This document shows, one piece after another, positions 1-6,730 of a stretch of DNA of 7,463 bases. This DNA comes from Ilumatobacteraceae bacterium (GTDB taxonomy: Bacteria > Actinomycetota > Acidimicrobiia > Acidimicrobiales > Ilumatobacteraceae). The DNA lies in contig JAIOXC010000065.1 in assembly GCA_021741795.1 (NCBI GenBank), positions 1 through 7,463 on the forward strand, read 5' to 3'. The notes beneath the pieces are model-generated. The model had not been told where the DNA came from and did no database searches. It was given only the letters and a program-made list of their open reading frames with translations. How positions within the stretch are numbered: position 1 is the stretch's first letter; each line of letters starts with the position of its first letter. The translations under genes were made by a program, and so were the position numbers.

Positions 1-2
1 AG

Positions 3-1520
3 CGCAAACTGCGCATGTTTAAAACTCTCGTCAAGATGGGCTTCAAAGAAATCGAAGTTGGTTTTCCATCGGCAAGCCAGCCCGACTACGACTTTGTTCG
101 CCACATCATCGAACAAGATCTCATTCCCGAAGATGTCACGATTCAGGTGCTTGTGCAATGCCGTGTCGACTTGATCAAGCGCACCTACGAGTGCTTGCAA
201 GGTGCGCCCCGTGCCATCGTGCACTTCTACAACTCCACCAACCCGTTGCAACGTCGCGTGGTGTTTGGTCTCGAGAAAGCCGGCGTCATCGACATCGCTG
301 TCAAGGCTGCTCAGTTGTGCAAAGAACTCGAGCCAACGCTTAAAGGCACCGATGTGCGCTACGAATACTCGCCAGAGAGCTTTACGCTCACCGAGCCAGA
401 GTTTGCAATCGAGATTTGTGAAGCAGTGATGGACGTCATCAAACCAACAGCAACGACTCCGCTGATTTTAAACTTGCCTGCAACAGTCGAGTGCTACACC
501 CCAAACGTGTACGGCGATGTGATCGAGTGGTTTATCCGCACCATCAAAAACCGCAATACGGTGTGTGTCTCGTTGCACCCACACAACGACCGTGGTTGTG
601 CAGTTGCTGCAGCCGAGTTTGGTGTGCTTGCAGGTGCCGACCGTGTTGAAGGAACACTGTTTGGCAATGGTGAGCGCACGGGCAACGTCGACATCGTCAA
701 CCTGGCAATGAACTTGTTCATGAATGGTGTCGACCCAGAGCTCGACATCACCGACATTGACGCATTGCGTCGCGATGCCGAATACTGCAATCGCCTTCCC
801 GTTGCCGAGCGTCATCCATATGTGGGCGACCTCGTCTACACAGCGTTTTCGGGCAGTCACCAAGACGCAATCAAAAAAGGTCTTGAGGCATTGCCAGATA
901 ATTACGACCAGTGGGGTGTTCCCTACCTGCCTATCGACCCAAAGCATGTTGGCCGTTCATACGAAGCAGTCATTCGTGTCAATAGCCAGTCGGGCAAGGG
1001 TGGCGTTGCATACATCATGAAGACCGAGCACGGGTTTGACTTGCCGCGCCGTTTGCAAATCGAGTTCTCACAAAACATTCAGCACCTCACCGAAGATTCG
1101 GGTAGCGAGATTTCGCCGGTCATGATGTGGGATGCATTTAAGAACGAATATCTTGCAGATGTTCCGCGCTACAACTTGGTGAGTCACGAACTCAAAAGCG
1201 AGTCGGTGACTGGCAATACAGAAATCACTGCACAGATCAATATCGATGGCAAGCGCCAGACATTTACGGGCAAGGGCAATGGGCCTATCGATGCTTTTGT
1301 GCACGCCATCCGAGCCGAGTTCAAGGGCAACCTCGACGTCAAGGACTACACCGAACATGCACTCGGTCAGGGTTCACAAGCAACTGCTGTTGCATATGTC
1401 GAGACGGGTGATGAATCGGGCCGCACGCGCTGGGGTGTTGGTATCGATCCAAATACCATCACCGCATCATTGCGCGCAGTGCTCAATGCATTCGAGCGCC
1501 ACGCATCTAAGCACAGCTAG
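3..1520 (+). CDS. leuA: 2-isopropylmalate synthase, long form, 5'-truncated by window edge
   Basis: This enzyme condenses acetyl-CoA with 2-oxoisovalerate to give 2-isopropylmalate, the first committed step of leucine synthesis, in the cytoplasm. The visible 505 residues cover most of the TIM-barrel domain and the whole C-terminal LeuA regulatory domain. Counting from the Met codon at 15, the metal-binding HPHNDRG motif is at residues 188-194, GNGERTGN at 217-224 and a SGSHQDA segment at 279-285. Residues from about 375 to the end match the leucine-sensing dimer domain, ending in a conserved WGVGID...ITASLRAVLNA block. The frame is open to the window edge, and the codons before 15 read R-K-L-R, which fits the family, so the Met at 15 is not the start. 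The LRDG motif with its metal-binding Asp must lie upstream, about 60-75 residues away judging by family length. The allosteric domain suggests leucine feedback inhibition. Its 3' end converges on the aminotransferase gene. The identification is secure. Confidence 0.96.
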   Translation, partial: RKLRMFKTLVKMGFKEIEVGFPSASQPDYDFVRHIIEQDLIPEDVTIQVLVQCRVDLIKRTYECLQGAPRAIVHFYNSTNPLQRRVVFGLEKAGVIDIAVKAAQLCKELEPTLKGTDVRYEYSPESFTLTEPEFAIEICEAVMDVIKPTATTPLILNLPATVECYTPNVYGDVIEWFIRTIKNRNTVCVSLHPHNDRGCAVAAAEFGVLAGADRVEGTLFGNGERTGNVDIVNLAMNLFMNGVDPELDITDIDALRRDAEYCNRLPVAERHPYVGDLVYTAFSGSHQDAIKKGLEALPDNYDQWGVPYLPIDPKHVGRSYEAVIRVNSQSGKGGVAYIMKTEHGFDLPRRLQIEFSQNIQHLTEDSGSEISPVMMWDAFKNEYLADVPRYNLVSHELKSESVTGNTEITAQINIDGKRQTFTGKGNGPIDAFVHAIRAEFKGNLDVKDYTEHALGQGSQATAVAYVETGDESGRTRWGVGIDPNTITASLRAVLNAFERHASKHS

Positions 1521-1523
1521 TCA

Positions 1524-1554
1524 AAATTCAACTACTTCAGTTGGCTCCGAATTT
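1524..1554. terminator. weak candidate bidirectional hairpin between convergent genes
   Basis: An imperfect inverted repeat spans the 16-base gap between the leuA and aminotransferase stop codons and runs into the aminotransferase 3' end. The inner stem is CAACT (1529-1533) with AGTTG (1539-1543) around a 5-base loop. An outer arm pairs AAATT (1524-1528) with AATTT (1550-1554), leaving a one-sided six-base bulge. On the minus strand the inner stem is followed by AATTTT, which gives it a faint terminator look for the transporter operon. The stem is short and AT-rich, so it may be chance. It is listed because no better terminator is visible for either gene. Confidence 0.2.
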
Positions 1555-2784
1555 GCTTCTCACAATAGAGAAAGCTTCGTCTATTGCTAGCAAAGCTTGA
1601 TCAATGTCCGCATCAGTGTGAGCTGAACAAGTGAACATGTTGTGCCAAGGATGCAAGTACACGCCTCGCTTCGCGGCCTCACCAGTCCACAAGTTGGCCA
1701 TAGCAAAGTCTTTGTCTTGCGCAAAAGTTACCAGCGTCATCTGCGCTGGTCCGGTTTGATTAATCGAAAGGCCATGAGATTGAGCTTGAGCTGCAAGACC
1801 TTCACGAAGACGCGTGCCTGCTCGTATCAATTTTGATACACCGTCCTCGTTCTTCAGACTTTCAATAGTGGCAATGCACGCAGCCATAGAAACTGCCGAA
1901 AACCAGAATGATCCTGTTACAAAAATTTGACTCGCCCCATCACGAAACTTGTCGTTTCCAAGAACACAGGCAATCGAATAGCCGTTTGCAATTGCTTTGC
2001 TCCAAGCGCTCAAATCTGGCTCAACTCCAATTGGTTCCCAGCTTCCCCCAAGAGCAAGCCTGAAACCACACCTGACGTCGTCCAAGATCAGTGCAGCACC
2101 AATGTCATCACATACTTTTCGGAGATATTTAGCAAACTCCACATCGACGATTTCTTGATCAAAACGTGCATCATGTCGAAACGGTGAAATAACAATTGCA
2201 GCAAGATCACCAGAGTTTCGCTCAACAGCCTGGCGTACCGATTCAATTTCATTAAATATGAAGTAATCGAGGTGCGCTCGATCTTCGTCCAAAACGCCAT
2301 TGGGATTTGGCGTGCACCAAGGTGCTGCACCGTGATACGCGCCTTTCGCTACTAGCACCTTGCGTTTTTTAGTTGTTGCGCGGGCAATTGTGACACATGC
2401 GGTAGTTGCATCTGTGCCATTCTTCTGGAACATCGCCCAGTCAGCATGTTTCACCGTCTTCACGAGTAGTTCTGAAAGTTCTACGATCAAATGAGATGGA
2501 CCATTTTGGCAATCCGCTAGCTCTGATTGAGCGCGAGCGGCGGCTTCTACCGCCTCATGTTTATGCCCAAGCACAACTGGTCCATAGCTACACATAAAAT
2601 CGATGTATTCATTCCCGTCTACGTCCCATATTCGACATCCCTCGCCACGCTCCATGAACTGAGGAAACCCCTCTGGTAGTGATGCAGCATTTTGGTGACC
2701 GTACATGCCGTTTGGTATGACTCGTTTCGCTCGACTCCGCCAAGATGCATCAACCGACAATGGATGAACAATTGCTTGTGACAT
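1537..2784 (-). CDS. class III PLP-dependent aminotransferase, glutamate-1-semialdehyde-aminomutase-like
   Basis: A 415-residue fold-type I PLP enzyme, close to the usual length for HemL-like class III aminotransferases. Visible landmarks in order are: an N-terminal segment RIWDVDGNEYIDF (51-63); the cofactor-phosphate loop NGTDA (122-126); AYHG (149-152), whose Tyr would stack on PLP; LILDDVRCGFR (232-242), with D235 expected to contact the pyridine nitrogen; and WSKAIANGYS (261-270), with K263 the predicted Schiff-base lysine. All core catalytic residues are therefore present. It departs from true HemL: the glycine-rich segment after the lysine is ANGYS, and the usual GT..GNP stretch reads GSFWFSAV (291-298). 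This argues against a tetrapyrrole role and for an amino-group transfer or mutase reaction on another substrate. It is the last gene of the transporter operon, 2 bases after the OppF stop, with a strong ribosome site, so it probably processes imported material. The reaction and substrate are unknown. Confidence 0.88.
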   Translation of the reverse strand: MSQAIVHPLSVDASWRSRAKRVIPNGMYGHQNAASLPEGFPQFMERGEGCRIWDVDGNEYIDFMCSYGPVVLGHKHEAVEAAARAQSELADCQNGPSHLIVELSELLVKTVKHADWAMFQKNGTDATTACVTIARATTKKRKVLVAKGAYHGAAPWCTPNPNGVLDEDRAHLDYFIFNEIESVRQAVERNSGDLAAIVISPFRHDARFDQEIVDVEFAKYLRKVCDDIGAALILDDVRCGFRLALGGSWEPIGVEPDLSAWSKAIANGYSIACVLGNDKFRDGASQIFVTGSFWFSAVSMAACIATIESLKNEDGVSKLIRAGTRLREGLAAQAQSHGLSINQTGPAQMTLVTFAQDKDFAMANLWTGEAAKRGVYLHPWHNMFTCSAHTDADIDQALLAIDEAFSIVRSKFGAN

Positions 2785-2786
2785 AT

Positions 2787-3803
2787 TTATACCCTCCGTT
2801 TAGTGATGAGATTAATTTCTTCTGGAAAATGACACGCAACTTGATGTCCAACACCTGGATCGATCAGTAATGGCTCCACCTGCGAACAGATGTCTTGCAC
2901 TTTGAAGCATCTTGTTCGGAATCGACAACCCGAAGGAGGGTTTGCAGGACTAGGGACATCACCTTTCAGGATTATTCGTTGTCGAGCTCGCTCGACTCGC
3001 GGGTCCGGAATCGGTGCAGCAGCCAACAAGGCCTGAGTGTATGGGTGAGAAGATTGCTCGTATATCTGTTTATTAGTTCCAATCTCGACGATCTTCCCGA
3101 GATACATGACGGCAACTCGATCGCTTACATGGCGCACAACCGACAAATCATGTGCGATCATCAAAAATGCTAGACCAAGTGATTCTTGAAGTCCTTCAAG
3201 CATCTGAATGATGTCTGCTTGAATGCTTACATCTAGCGCGCTTACAGGTTCGTCGAGTACTACAAACTTCGGTTGCATTACCACCGCGCGAGCAATACCA
3301 ATTCGTTGACGTTGTCCTCCAGAAAACTGGTGAGGAAAGCGCGTTAGATCCGACTTGTGTAAGTGCATCTGTTGCACAACGGCAAGTACGCGTTCTTTTA
3401 TCTCTAGTGCAGGAAAACCGTGCACAATGAGCGGTTCCGAGATGATTTCCTCTACCGTCATTGTTGAGTTAAGTGAGGCGTATGGATCCTGGAATACCAT
3501 TTGGAATTGACGTCTTAATGGTCGAATAGTTTCTTGAGAAGACTGGGAAATTTCAGTCCCAAAAAGTACAACAGATCCACTAGTTGGTTTCAATATTCGT
3601 GTTACGCATCGAGCGGTCGTACTTTTGCCACATCCTGATTCACCGACGATACTTAAAGTTTCTCCTGCTAGTACGTCAAAAGAGACACCTGCAACGGCTT
3701 GAACTTGAGATTTTGATTTTCGTAAAACTGTTCCCCTGCCGGCAAATGTCTTCACCAAATCGCGTACTTGAACAAGTGGTCCTCCCATCACCTGTGCAGC
3801 CAT
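2787..3803 (-). CDS. oligopeptide/dipeptide ABC transporter ATP-binding protein, OppF/DppF type
   Basis: This is one of two ATPase subunits that drive substrate import, acting on the cytoplasmic face of the membrane bound to the permease pair. In its 338 residues the nucleotide-binding domain shows Walker A GESGCGKST (54-62), Q-loop Q105 in MVFQDPYASLNS, ABC signature SGGQRQR (161-167), Walker B VVLDEP with catalytic E185, D-loop SALD (188-191) and H-loop H218. The C-terminal oligopeptide-transporter extension carries SHPYTQALL (252-260) and four cysteines, C293, C299, C306 and C324, in the spacing typical of this family. The length is normal and no motif is damaged. The ATG overlaps the OppD-type stop codon by one base (TGATG), and no strong Shine-Dalgarno precedes it, so translation is probably coupled. 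Opp and Dpp subfamilies cannot be told apart from the ATPase alone, and nickel or opine importers are close relatives. Confidence 0.95.
   Translation of the reverse strand: MAAQVMGGPLVQVRDLVKTFAGRGTVLRKSKSQVQAVAGVSFDVLAGETLSIVGESGCGKSTTARCVTRILKPTSGSVVLFGTEISQSSQETIRPLRRQFQMVFQDPYASLNSTMTVEEIISEPLIVHGFPALEIKERVLAVVQQMHLHKSDLTRFPHQFSGGQRQRIGIARAVVMQPKFVVLDEPVSALDVSIQADIIQMLEGLQESLGLAFLMIAHDLSVVRHVSDRVAVMYLGKIVEIGTNKQIYEQSSHPYTQALLAAAPIPDPRVERARQRIILKGDVPSPANPPSGCRFRTRCFKVQDICSQVEPLLIDPGVGHQVACHFPEEINLITKRRV
2792..2797 (-). promoter_or_regulatory. Shine-Dalgarno site of the aminotransferase-like gene
   Basis: GGAGGG on the minus strand lies 7 bases before the ATG at 2784 and inside the last codons of the OppF-type gene, two bases before its TAA. 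It is the strongest ribosome site seen in the operon. It fixes the aminotransferase start and suggests translation initiation independent of OppF, not only coupling. Confidence 0.8.
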
Positions 3804-4795
3804 CAGATTGACTCACTCATCTGTGGGGATGGTTCCATCGGGTTGTGGCATGACACTTTCAAGCCAGTCACAGTTGATGATCGAAGGGTGGGACTTGTCG
3901 TTTCGCACAAGTCAATTGCATTTTTGCATCGCGGCTGAAAGGAGCAGCCGGGAGTCTTCTCAGATAACTTCGGCGGATCTCCGCCAATCGGATGTAGCGC
4001 AGATTCACGAATATCAAGTCGAGGCACGCACGACAACAATCCACGACTGTATGGGTGCGTCGCCTTGTAGAAAACACCTTCCACATCTCCCGACTCAACA
4101 ATCTCACCCGCGTACATCACATTCACGCTGTCAGCAAGTCCCGCCACAACACCAAGATCATGCGTGATAATGACAATTGATAAATTACGAGTTTCCCGCA
4201 ATCCTTTCAACACTTCTAGAATCTGTGCTTGGATCGTGACATCAAGCGCAGTAGTTGGCTCGTCGGCAATTAACAACTCTGGATCATTTGCGATCGCCAT
4301 CGCAATCATGACTCGCTGTTTCATTCCACCAGACATTTCGTGCGGAAATAGCGACATGCTCTCCGACGGGCGCGGAATTGACACCACTTCAAGGAGATCT
4401 GTCGCCTTAGACACCGCAATCTTGGTCGATACGTGTTGATGTCGAATTATGGCCTCTGCGATCTGTGAGCCAATTCGAAATGATGGATTGAGCGAAGTCA
4501 TCGGGTCTTGAAAAATCATTCCGATTTTCCCTCCACGAATTCCCCTCATCTCTTTGCTGCTTGCAGAAAATAGTTCCTTGCCAGCAAAATGAACGGTACC
4601 GCGAGTGGTTGCTGTCGTTGCGAGAAGCCTCATGACGGAAAGCATCGAAGCGCTCTTACCAGAACCCGATTCACCAACTATTCCAACTATTTCACCGCGT
4701 GCAATTTCTAGATTGATTCCTCTTACTGCATCAACAGTCTCCAATCCAAGGCCAAATGAAACATGAAGATCTTTGATCGAAAGCAACGAATTCAC
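3803..4795 (-). CDS. oligopeptide/dipeptide ABC transporter ATP-binding protein, OppD/DppD type
   Basis: This is the partner ATPase that forms a heterodimer with the OppF-type subunit. In its 330 residues I see Walker A GESGSGKSA (41-49), Q-loop Q96 in MIFQDPMTSLNP, signature SGGMKQR (155-161), Walker B LLIADEP with catalytic E179, D-loop TALD (182-185) and H-loop H212. SGGMKQR and FQDPMTSLNP are typical of the D subunit and distinguish it from F. The C-terminal extension has THPYSRGLL (246-254) and four cysteines, C284, C290, C297 and C316. Translation starts at GTG: it overlaps the preceding permease stop as GTGA and is preceded by a purine-rich ribosome site. The next internal Met is residue 51, beyond Walker A, so no other start is workable. 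Both active-site halves look competent. Confidence 0.95.
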   Translation of the reverse strand: MNSLLSIKDLHVSFGLGLETVDAVRGINLEIARGEIVGIVGESGSGKSASMLSVMRLLATTATTRGTVHFAGKELFSASSKEMRGIRGGKIGMIFQDPMTSLNPSFRIGSQIAEAIIRHQHVSTKIAVSKATDLLEVVSIPRPSESMSLFPHEMSGGMKQRVMIAMAIANDPELLIADEPTTALDVTIQAQILEVLKGLRETRNLSIVIITHDLGVVAGLADSVNVMYAGEIVESGDVEGVFYKATHPYSRGLLSCVPRLDIRESALHPIGGDPPKLSEKTPGCSFQPRCKNAIDLCETTSPTLRSSTVTGLKVSCHNPMEPSPQMSESI

Positions 4796-5652
4796 TTGTC
4801 CCCCTTGGATCGTGGATCCAATACGTCACGCAAACCATCACCTAAAAAATTGAATCCGAGCACAACTGTCAAAATTGCTAAACCCGGTCCAACCGCTATC
4901 CACCACTGATAAAAGTTTTTTGCGCCTTCGGTTATCATCGAACCCCACTCAGGAGAAGGTGGCAGTGCGCCAAGACCAAGGAAGCTCAGTGACGAAAGAA
5001 AGAGAACTACCTGACCAAAATCCATTGTTGCATTAACTAGCACTGGAGTGATGGCCATCGGCATCACATGTTTTTGAAGAATCCTTCGCCGCGTCGCGCC
5101 GATAGAAATAGCCGCCTCTACATGTTCGCGTTGCTTAATAGATAAAACTTGACCGCGCACCAACCTCGCATATATTGGCCACCAAACTATAAGTATCGCT
5201 ATGAATCCATTTCGCAGTCCCGGTCCAAGTGCTGCCGAGATCGCCATGGCGAGCAATATCGCTGGGAATGCCATCACGACATCAGTTATTCGCATAACAA
5301 TCGCGTCGACCCAGCCTCCGGCATATCCGGCAACCGCACCGAGCAATGTCCCAATAACTGTGGCGCAAACTATAACTGCAGCAGCAATTGGCATTGATTC
5401 TCTCGCACCGTAAAGAACGCGTGTGAACACGTCTCTCCCAAGTGCATCGGTACCAAGTAAGTGGGTCATGCTTGGCGCTATTAACCGAGTGCCAACAGCC
5501 TCTAATGGGTCGTAAGGTGCCCAAATCGAAACGGTTGTGAGCACAATAAGCCAGAAGAGTGCTATGACAAGTCCGAAAGCAACTTGCGGCCGTCTCCCAA
5601 CACTGAATGCGCGAATCAAAAAAGATTGCGGCTGATCCACATGTGACGTCAT
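4792..5652 (-). CDS. ABC transporter permease, OppC/DppC type
   Basis: An inner-membrane permease that pairs with the OppB-type subunit to form the translocation path. In its 286 residues the first membrane segment is at about 24-44 and several more fall between about 85 and 265. Family landmarks are HLLGTDALGRDVFTRVLYGAR (64-84), the EAA coupling loop (EHVEAAISIGATRRRI, about 167-182) that docks on the ATPase, PPSPEWGSMI (221-230), and the C-terminal GDGLRDVLDPR (261-271). The start chosen is the ATG at 5652, which overlaps the upstream permease stop as ATGA. The open frame continues to a Met at 5739, but that start would overlap the upstream gene by 91 bases and add a polar, arginine-rich stretch foreign to the family. 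A weak AGG precedes the chosen ATG, so coupling to upstream translation is likely. Confidence 0.94.
   Translation of the reverse strand: MTSHVDQPQSFLIRAFSVGRRPQVAFGLVIALFWLIVLTTVSIWAPYDPLEAVGTRLIAPSMTHLLGTDALGRDVFTRVLYGARESMPIAAAVIVCATVIGTLLGAVAGYAGGWVDAIVMRITDVVMAFPAILLAMAISAALGPGLRNGFIAILIVWWPIYARLVRGQVLSIKQREHVEAAISIGATRRRILQKHVMPMAITPVLVNATMDFGQVVLFLSSLSFLGLGALPPSPEWGSMITEGAKNFYQWWIAVGPGLAILTVVLGFNFLGDGLRDVLDPRSKGDK
4800..4806 (-). promoter_or_regulatory. Shine-Dalgarno-like site supporting a GTG start
   Basis: AAGGGGG on the minus strand ends 4 bases before the GTG at 4795. It lies in the last codons of the OppC-type permease gene. The match to the anti-Shine-Dalgarno is fair and the spacing is short, but together with the GTGA overlap it supports GTG as the true start of the OppD-type ATPase. 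Confidence 0.55.
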
Positions 5653-6662
5653 GCGAGCCTGATCTTTGGATCCGCATATGCGTAGAGCACGTCGGTAATG
5701 AGATTTGAGATCAAGAACACGATCCCTCCGAGAATGCACACGCCATTTATCGCTGGGTAATCAAGAGACCTGGTTGCAGACACGGCATATGAGCCAACAC
5801 CGTTCCATGAAAAAATTGTTTCTGTGAGAACGGCACCGGTCAGCAGCGATGCTATGGAAAAACCTAAAACAGTAAGCACTGGAAGTAGTGCATTCCGTAA
5901 TGCGTGTTTGCAGAAGACAACTCTTTCCGTCAGTCCTTTTGCACGCGCTGTTCGCACATAATCTGCCTGCAATTCATCCAACATCGAAGATCGAACTAAG
6001 CGAGAAATAATTCCCATCAATCCCCAACCAAGTGCAAAAGCTGGTAACAACAGGCGCTGAATAATTGGCCACACCAAACCGAAATCGCCACTCAGGATTG
6101 CATCAAAAAGATAGAAACCAGTGATGTCATTTGGAGCATCAACCCTTGGTGGGAGCCTTCCCGGACCTGGCATTAGACCAAACCGTGCATAGAAGATGTA
6201 CAGAAGAACAAGCCCTAGCCAAAACACTGGTAACGACGAACCAACTAATGCGAAAAGTCGACTCACATGATCCGCGATCTTATTCCGCCTACTCGCGGCA
6301 AGCACTCCGAGTAGAACCCCACCAACCGTTCCAAAAAACATGGCGGTAAACGCAAGCTCGAATGTGGCGGGCAATCTGTCTATGAGGTCACCAACAACTG
6401 GAGTTTTTGTCCGAAAGGATATTCCCAAGTCTCCCTTTGCAAGATTGCTCATGTACGAGGTGTATTGACCAAACATGCTCTTGTCTAAACCCCATCGTTG
6501 CTTGGCAGCCAATACAACTACAGGATTATTAAGTTGCCGCTCACCAACAATCGAGATCAACGGGTCAGATGGAATAAACCGAGAAATTACAAACGAAATA
6601 GTAACAATTCCAAAAAGTAAAAATGGCATGATAATTAATCGTCGAGCAATAAAGCGAAACAT
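5649..6662 (-). CDS. ABC transporter permease, OppB/DppB type
   Basis: An inner-membrane permease and partner of the OppC-type subunit. From the chosen start it has 337 residues. It opens with MFRFIARRLI and a first membrane helix at about 8-24, the standard N-terminus of this family, followed by a large extracytoplasmic loop with a WGLD motif (47-50). Further helices surround GLMPGPGR (152-159), the EAA loop (DYVRTARAKGL, about 234-244, then CKHALRNALLP) and a C-terminal DVLYAYADPKIR (324-335) close to the family DLLYA..DPR.R end. An in-frame ATG at 6692 would add ten residues, but it lies in the loop of a strong hairpin. I prefer the ATG at 6662 because it gives the family N-terminus, lies 3' of the hairpin and has GGGG four bases upstream (6667-6670). 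The choice is not proven. No damage is seen. Confidence 0.93.
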   Translation of the reverse strand: MFRFIARRLIIMPFLLFGIVTISFVISRFIPSDPLISIVGERQLNNPVVVLAAKQRWGLDKSMFGQYTSYMSNLAKGDLGISFRTKTPVVGDLIDRLPATFELAFTAMFFGTVGGVLLGVLAASRRNKIADHVSRLFALVGSSLPVFWLGLVLLYIFYARFGLMPGPGRLPPRVDAPNDITGFYLFDAILSGDFGLVWPIIQRLLLPAFALGWGLMGIISRLVRSSMLDELQADYVRTARAKGLTERVVFCKHALRNALLPVLTVLGFSIASLLTGAVLTETIFSWNGVGSYAVSATRSLDYPAINGVCILGGIVFLISNLITDVLYAYADPKIRLA

Positions 6663-6678
6663 TGATCCCCAATAACTA

Positions 6679-6708
6679 GTGGGGGCCGACATCTCTGCCA
6701 GCCCCCAC
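6679..6708 (-). promoter_or_regulatory. GC-rich intercistronic hairpin between binding-protein and permease genes
   Basis: GTGGGGGC and GCCCCCAC form a perfect 8-bp stem around a 14-base loop, 22 bases after the TAA of the solute-binding protein gene. No U-run follows on the transcribed strand (the next bases are TAGTTATTGGGG), so it is not a classical intrinsic terminator. Stem-loops in this position are known in binding-protein transporter operons, where they protect the upstream message or reduce read-through so that the binding protein outnumbers the membrane complex. The loop also contains an in-frame ATG (6690-6692), a possible but disfavoured start for the permease gene. Confidence 0.7.
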
Positions 6709-6730
6709 CGCTAATAACTTCTGTGTACCT

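Noticed and set aside
15..17. ATG at 15 as the start of leuA
   Set aside because: The frame is open upstream and encodes family-like residues (R-K-L-R), and the LRDG catalytic motif would be missing. The gene is cut by the window edge.
41..49. Ala instead of Ser/Thr at the last position of the OppD-type Walker A (protein residues 41-49, bases about 4649-4675)
   Set aside because: D-type ATPases of this family often have a non-Ser/Thr residue there (GSGKSV, for example). The lysine and serine that matter are present.
468..947. 159-codon open frame on the minus strand inside leuA
   Set aside because: It lies wholly opposite a clearly conserved gene and its translation resembles no recognisable protein. 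It is a shadow frame.
1563..1586. Inverted repeat CAATAG...CTATTG near the 3' end of the aminotransferase gene
   Set aside because: A 6-bp stem with a 12-base loop inside coding sequence and no following T-run. It is likely chance.
3808..4167. 119-codon open frame on the plus strand opposite the OppD-type ATPase gene
   Set aside because: It is antisense to conserved ATPase motifs, with no ribosome site or recognisable protein features.
5653..5739. Longer OppC-type protein starting at 5739
   Set aside because: It would overlap the upstream permease gene by 91 bases and add a basic, non-family leader. The ATGA overlap at 5649-5652 is a better start.
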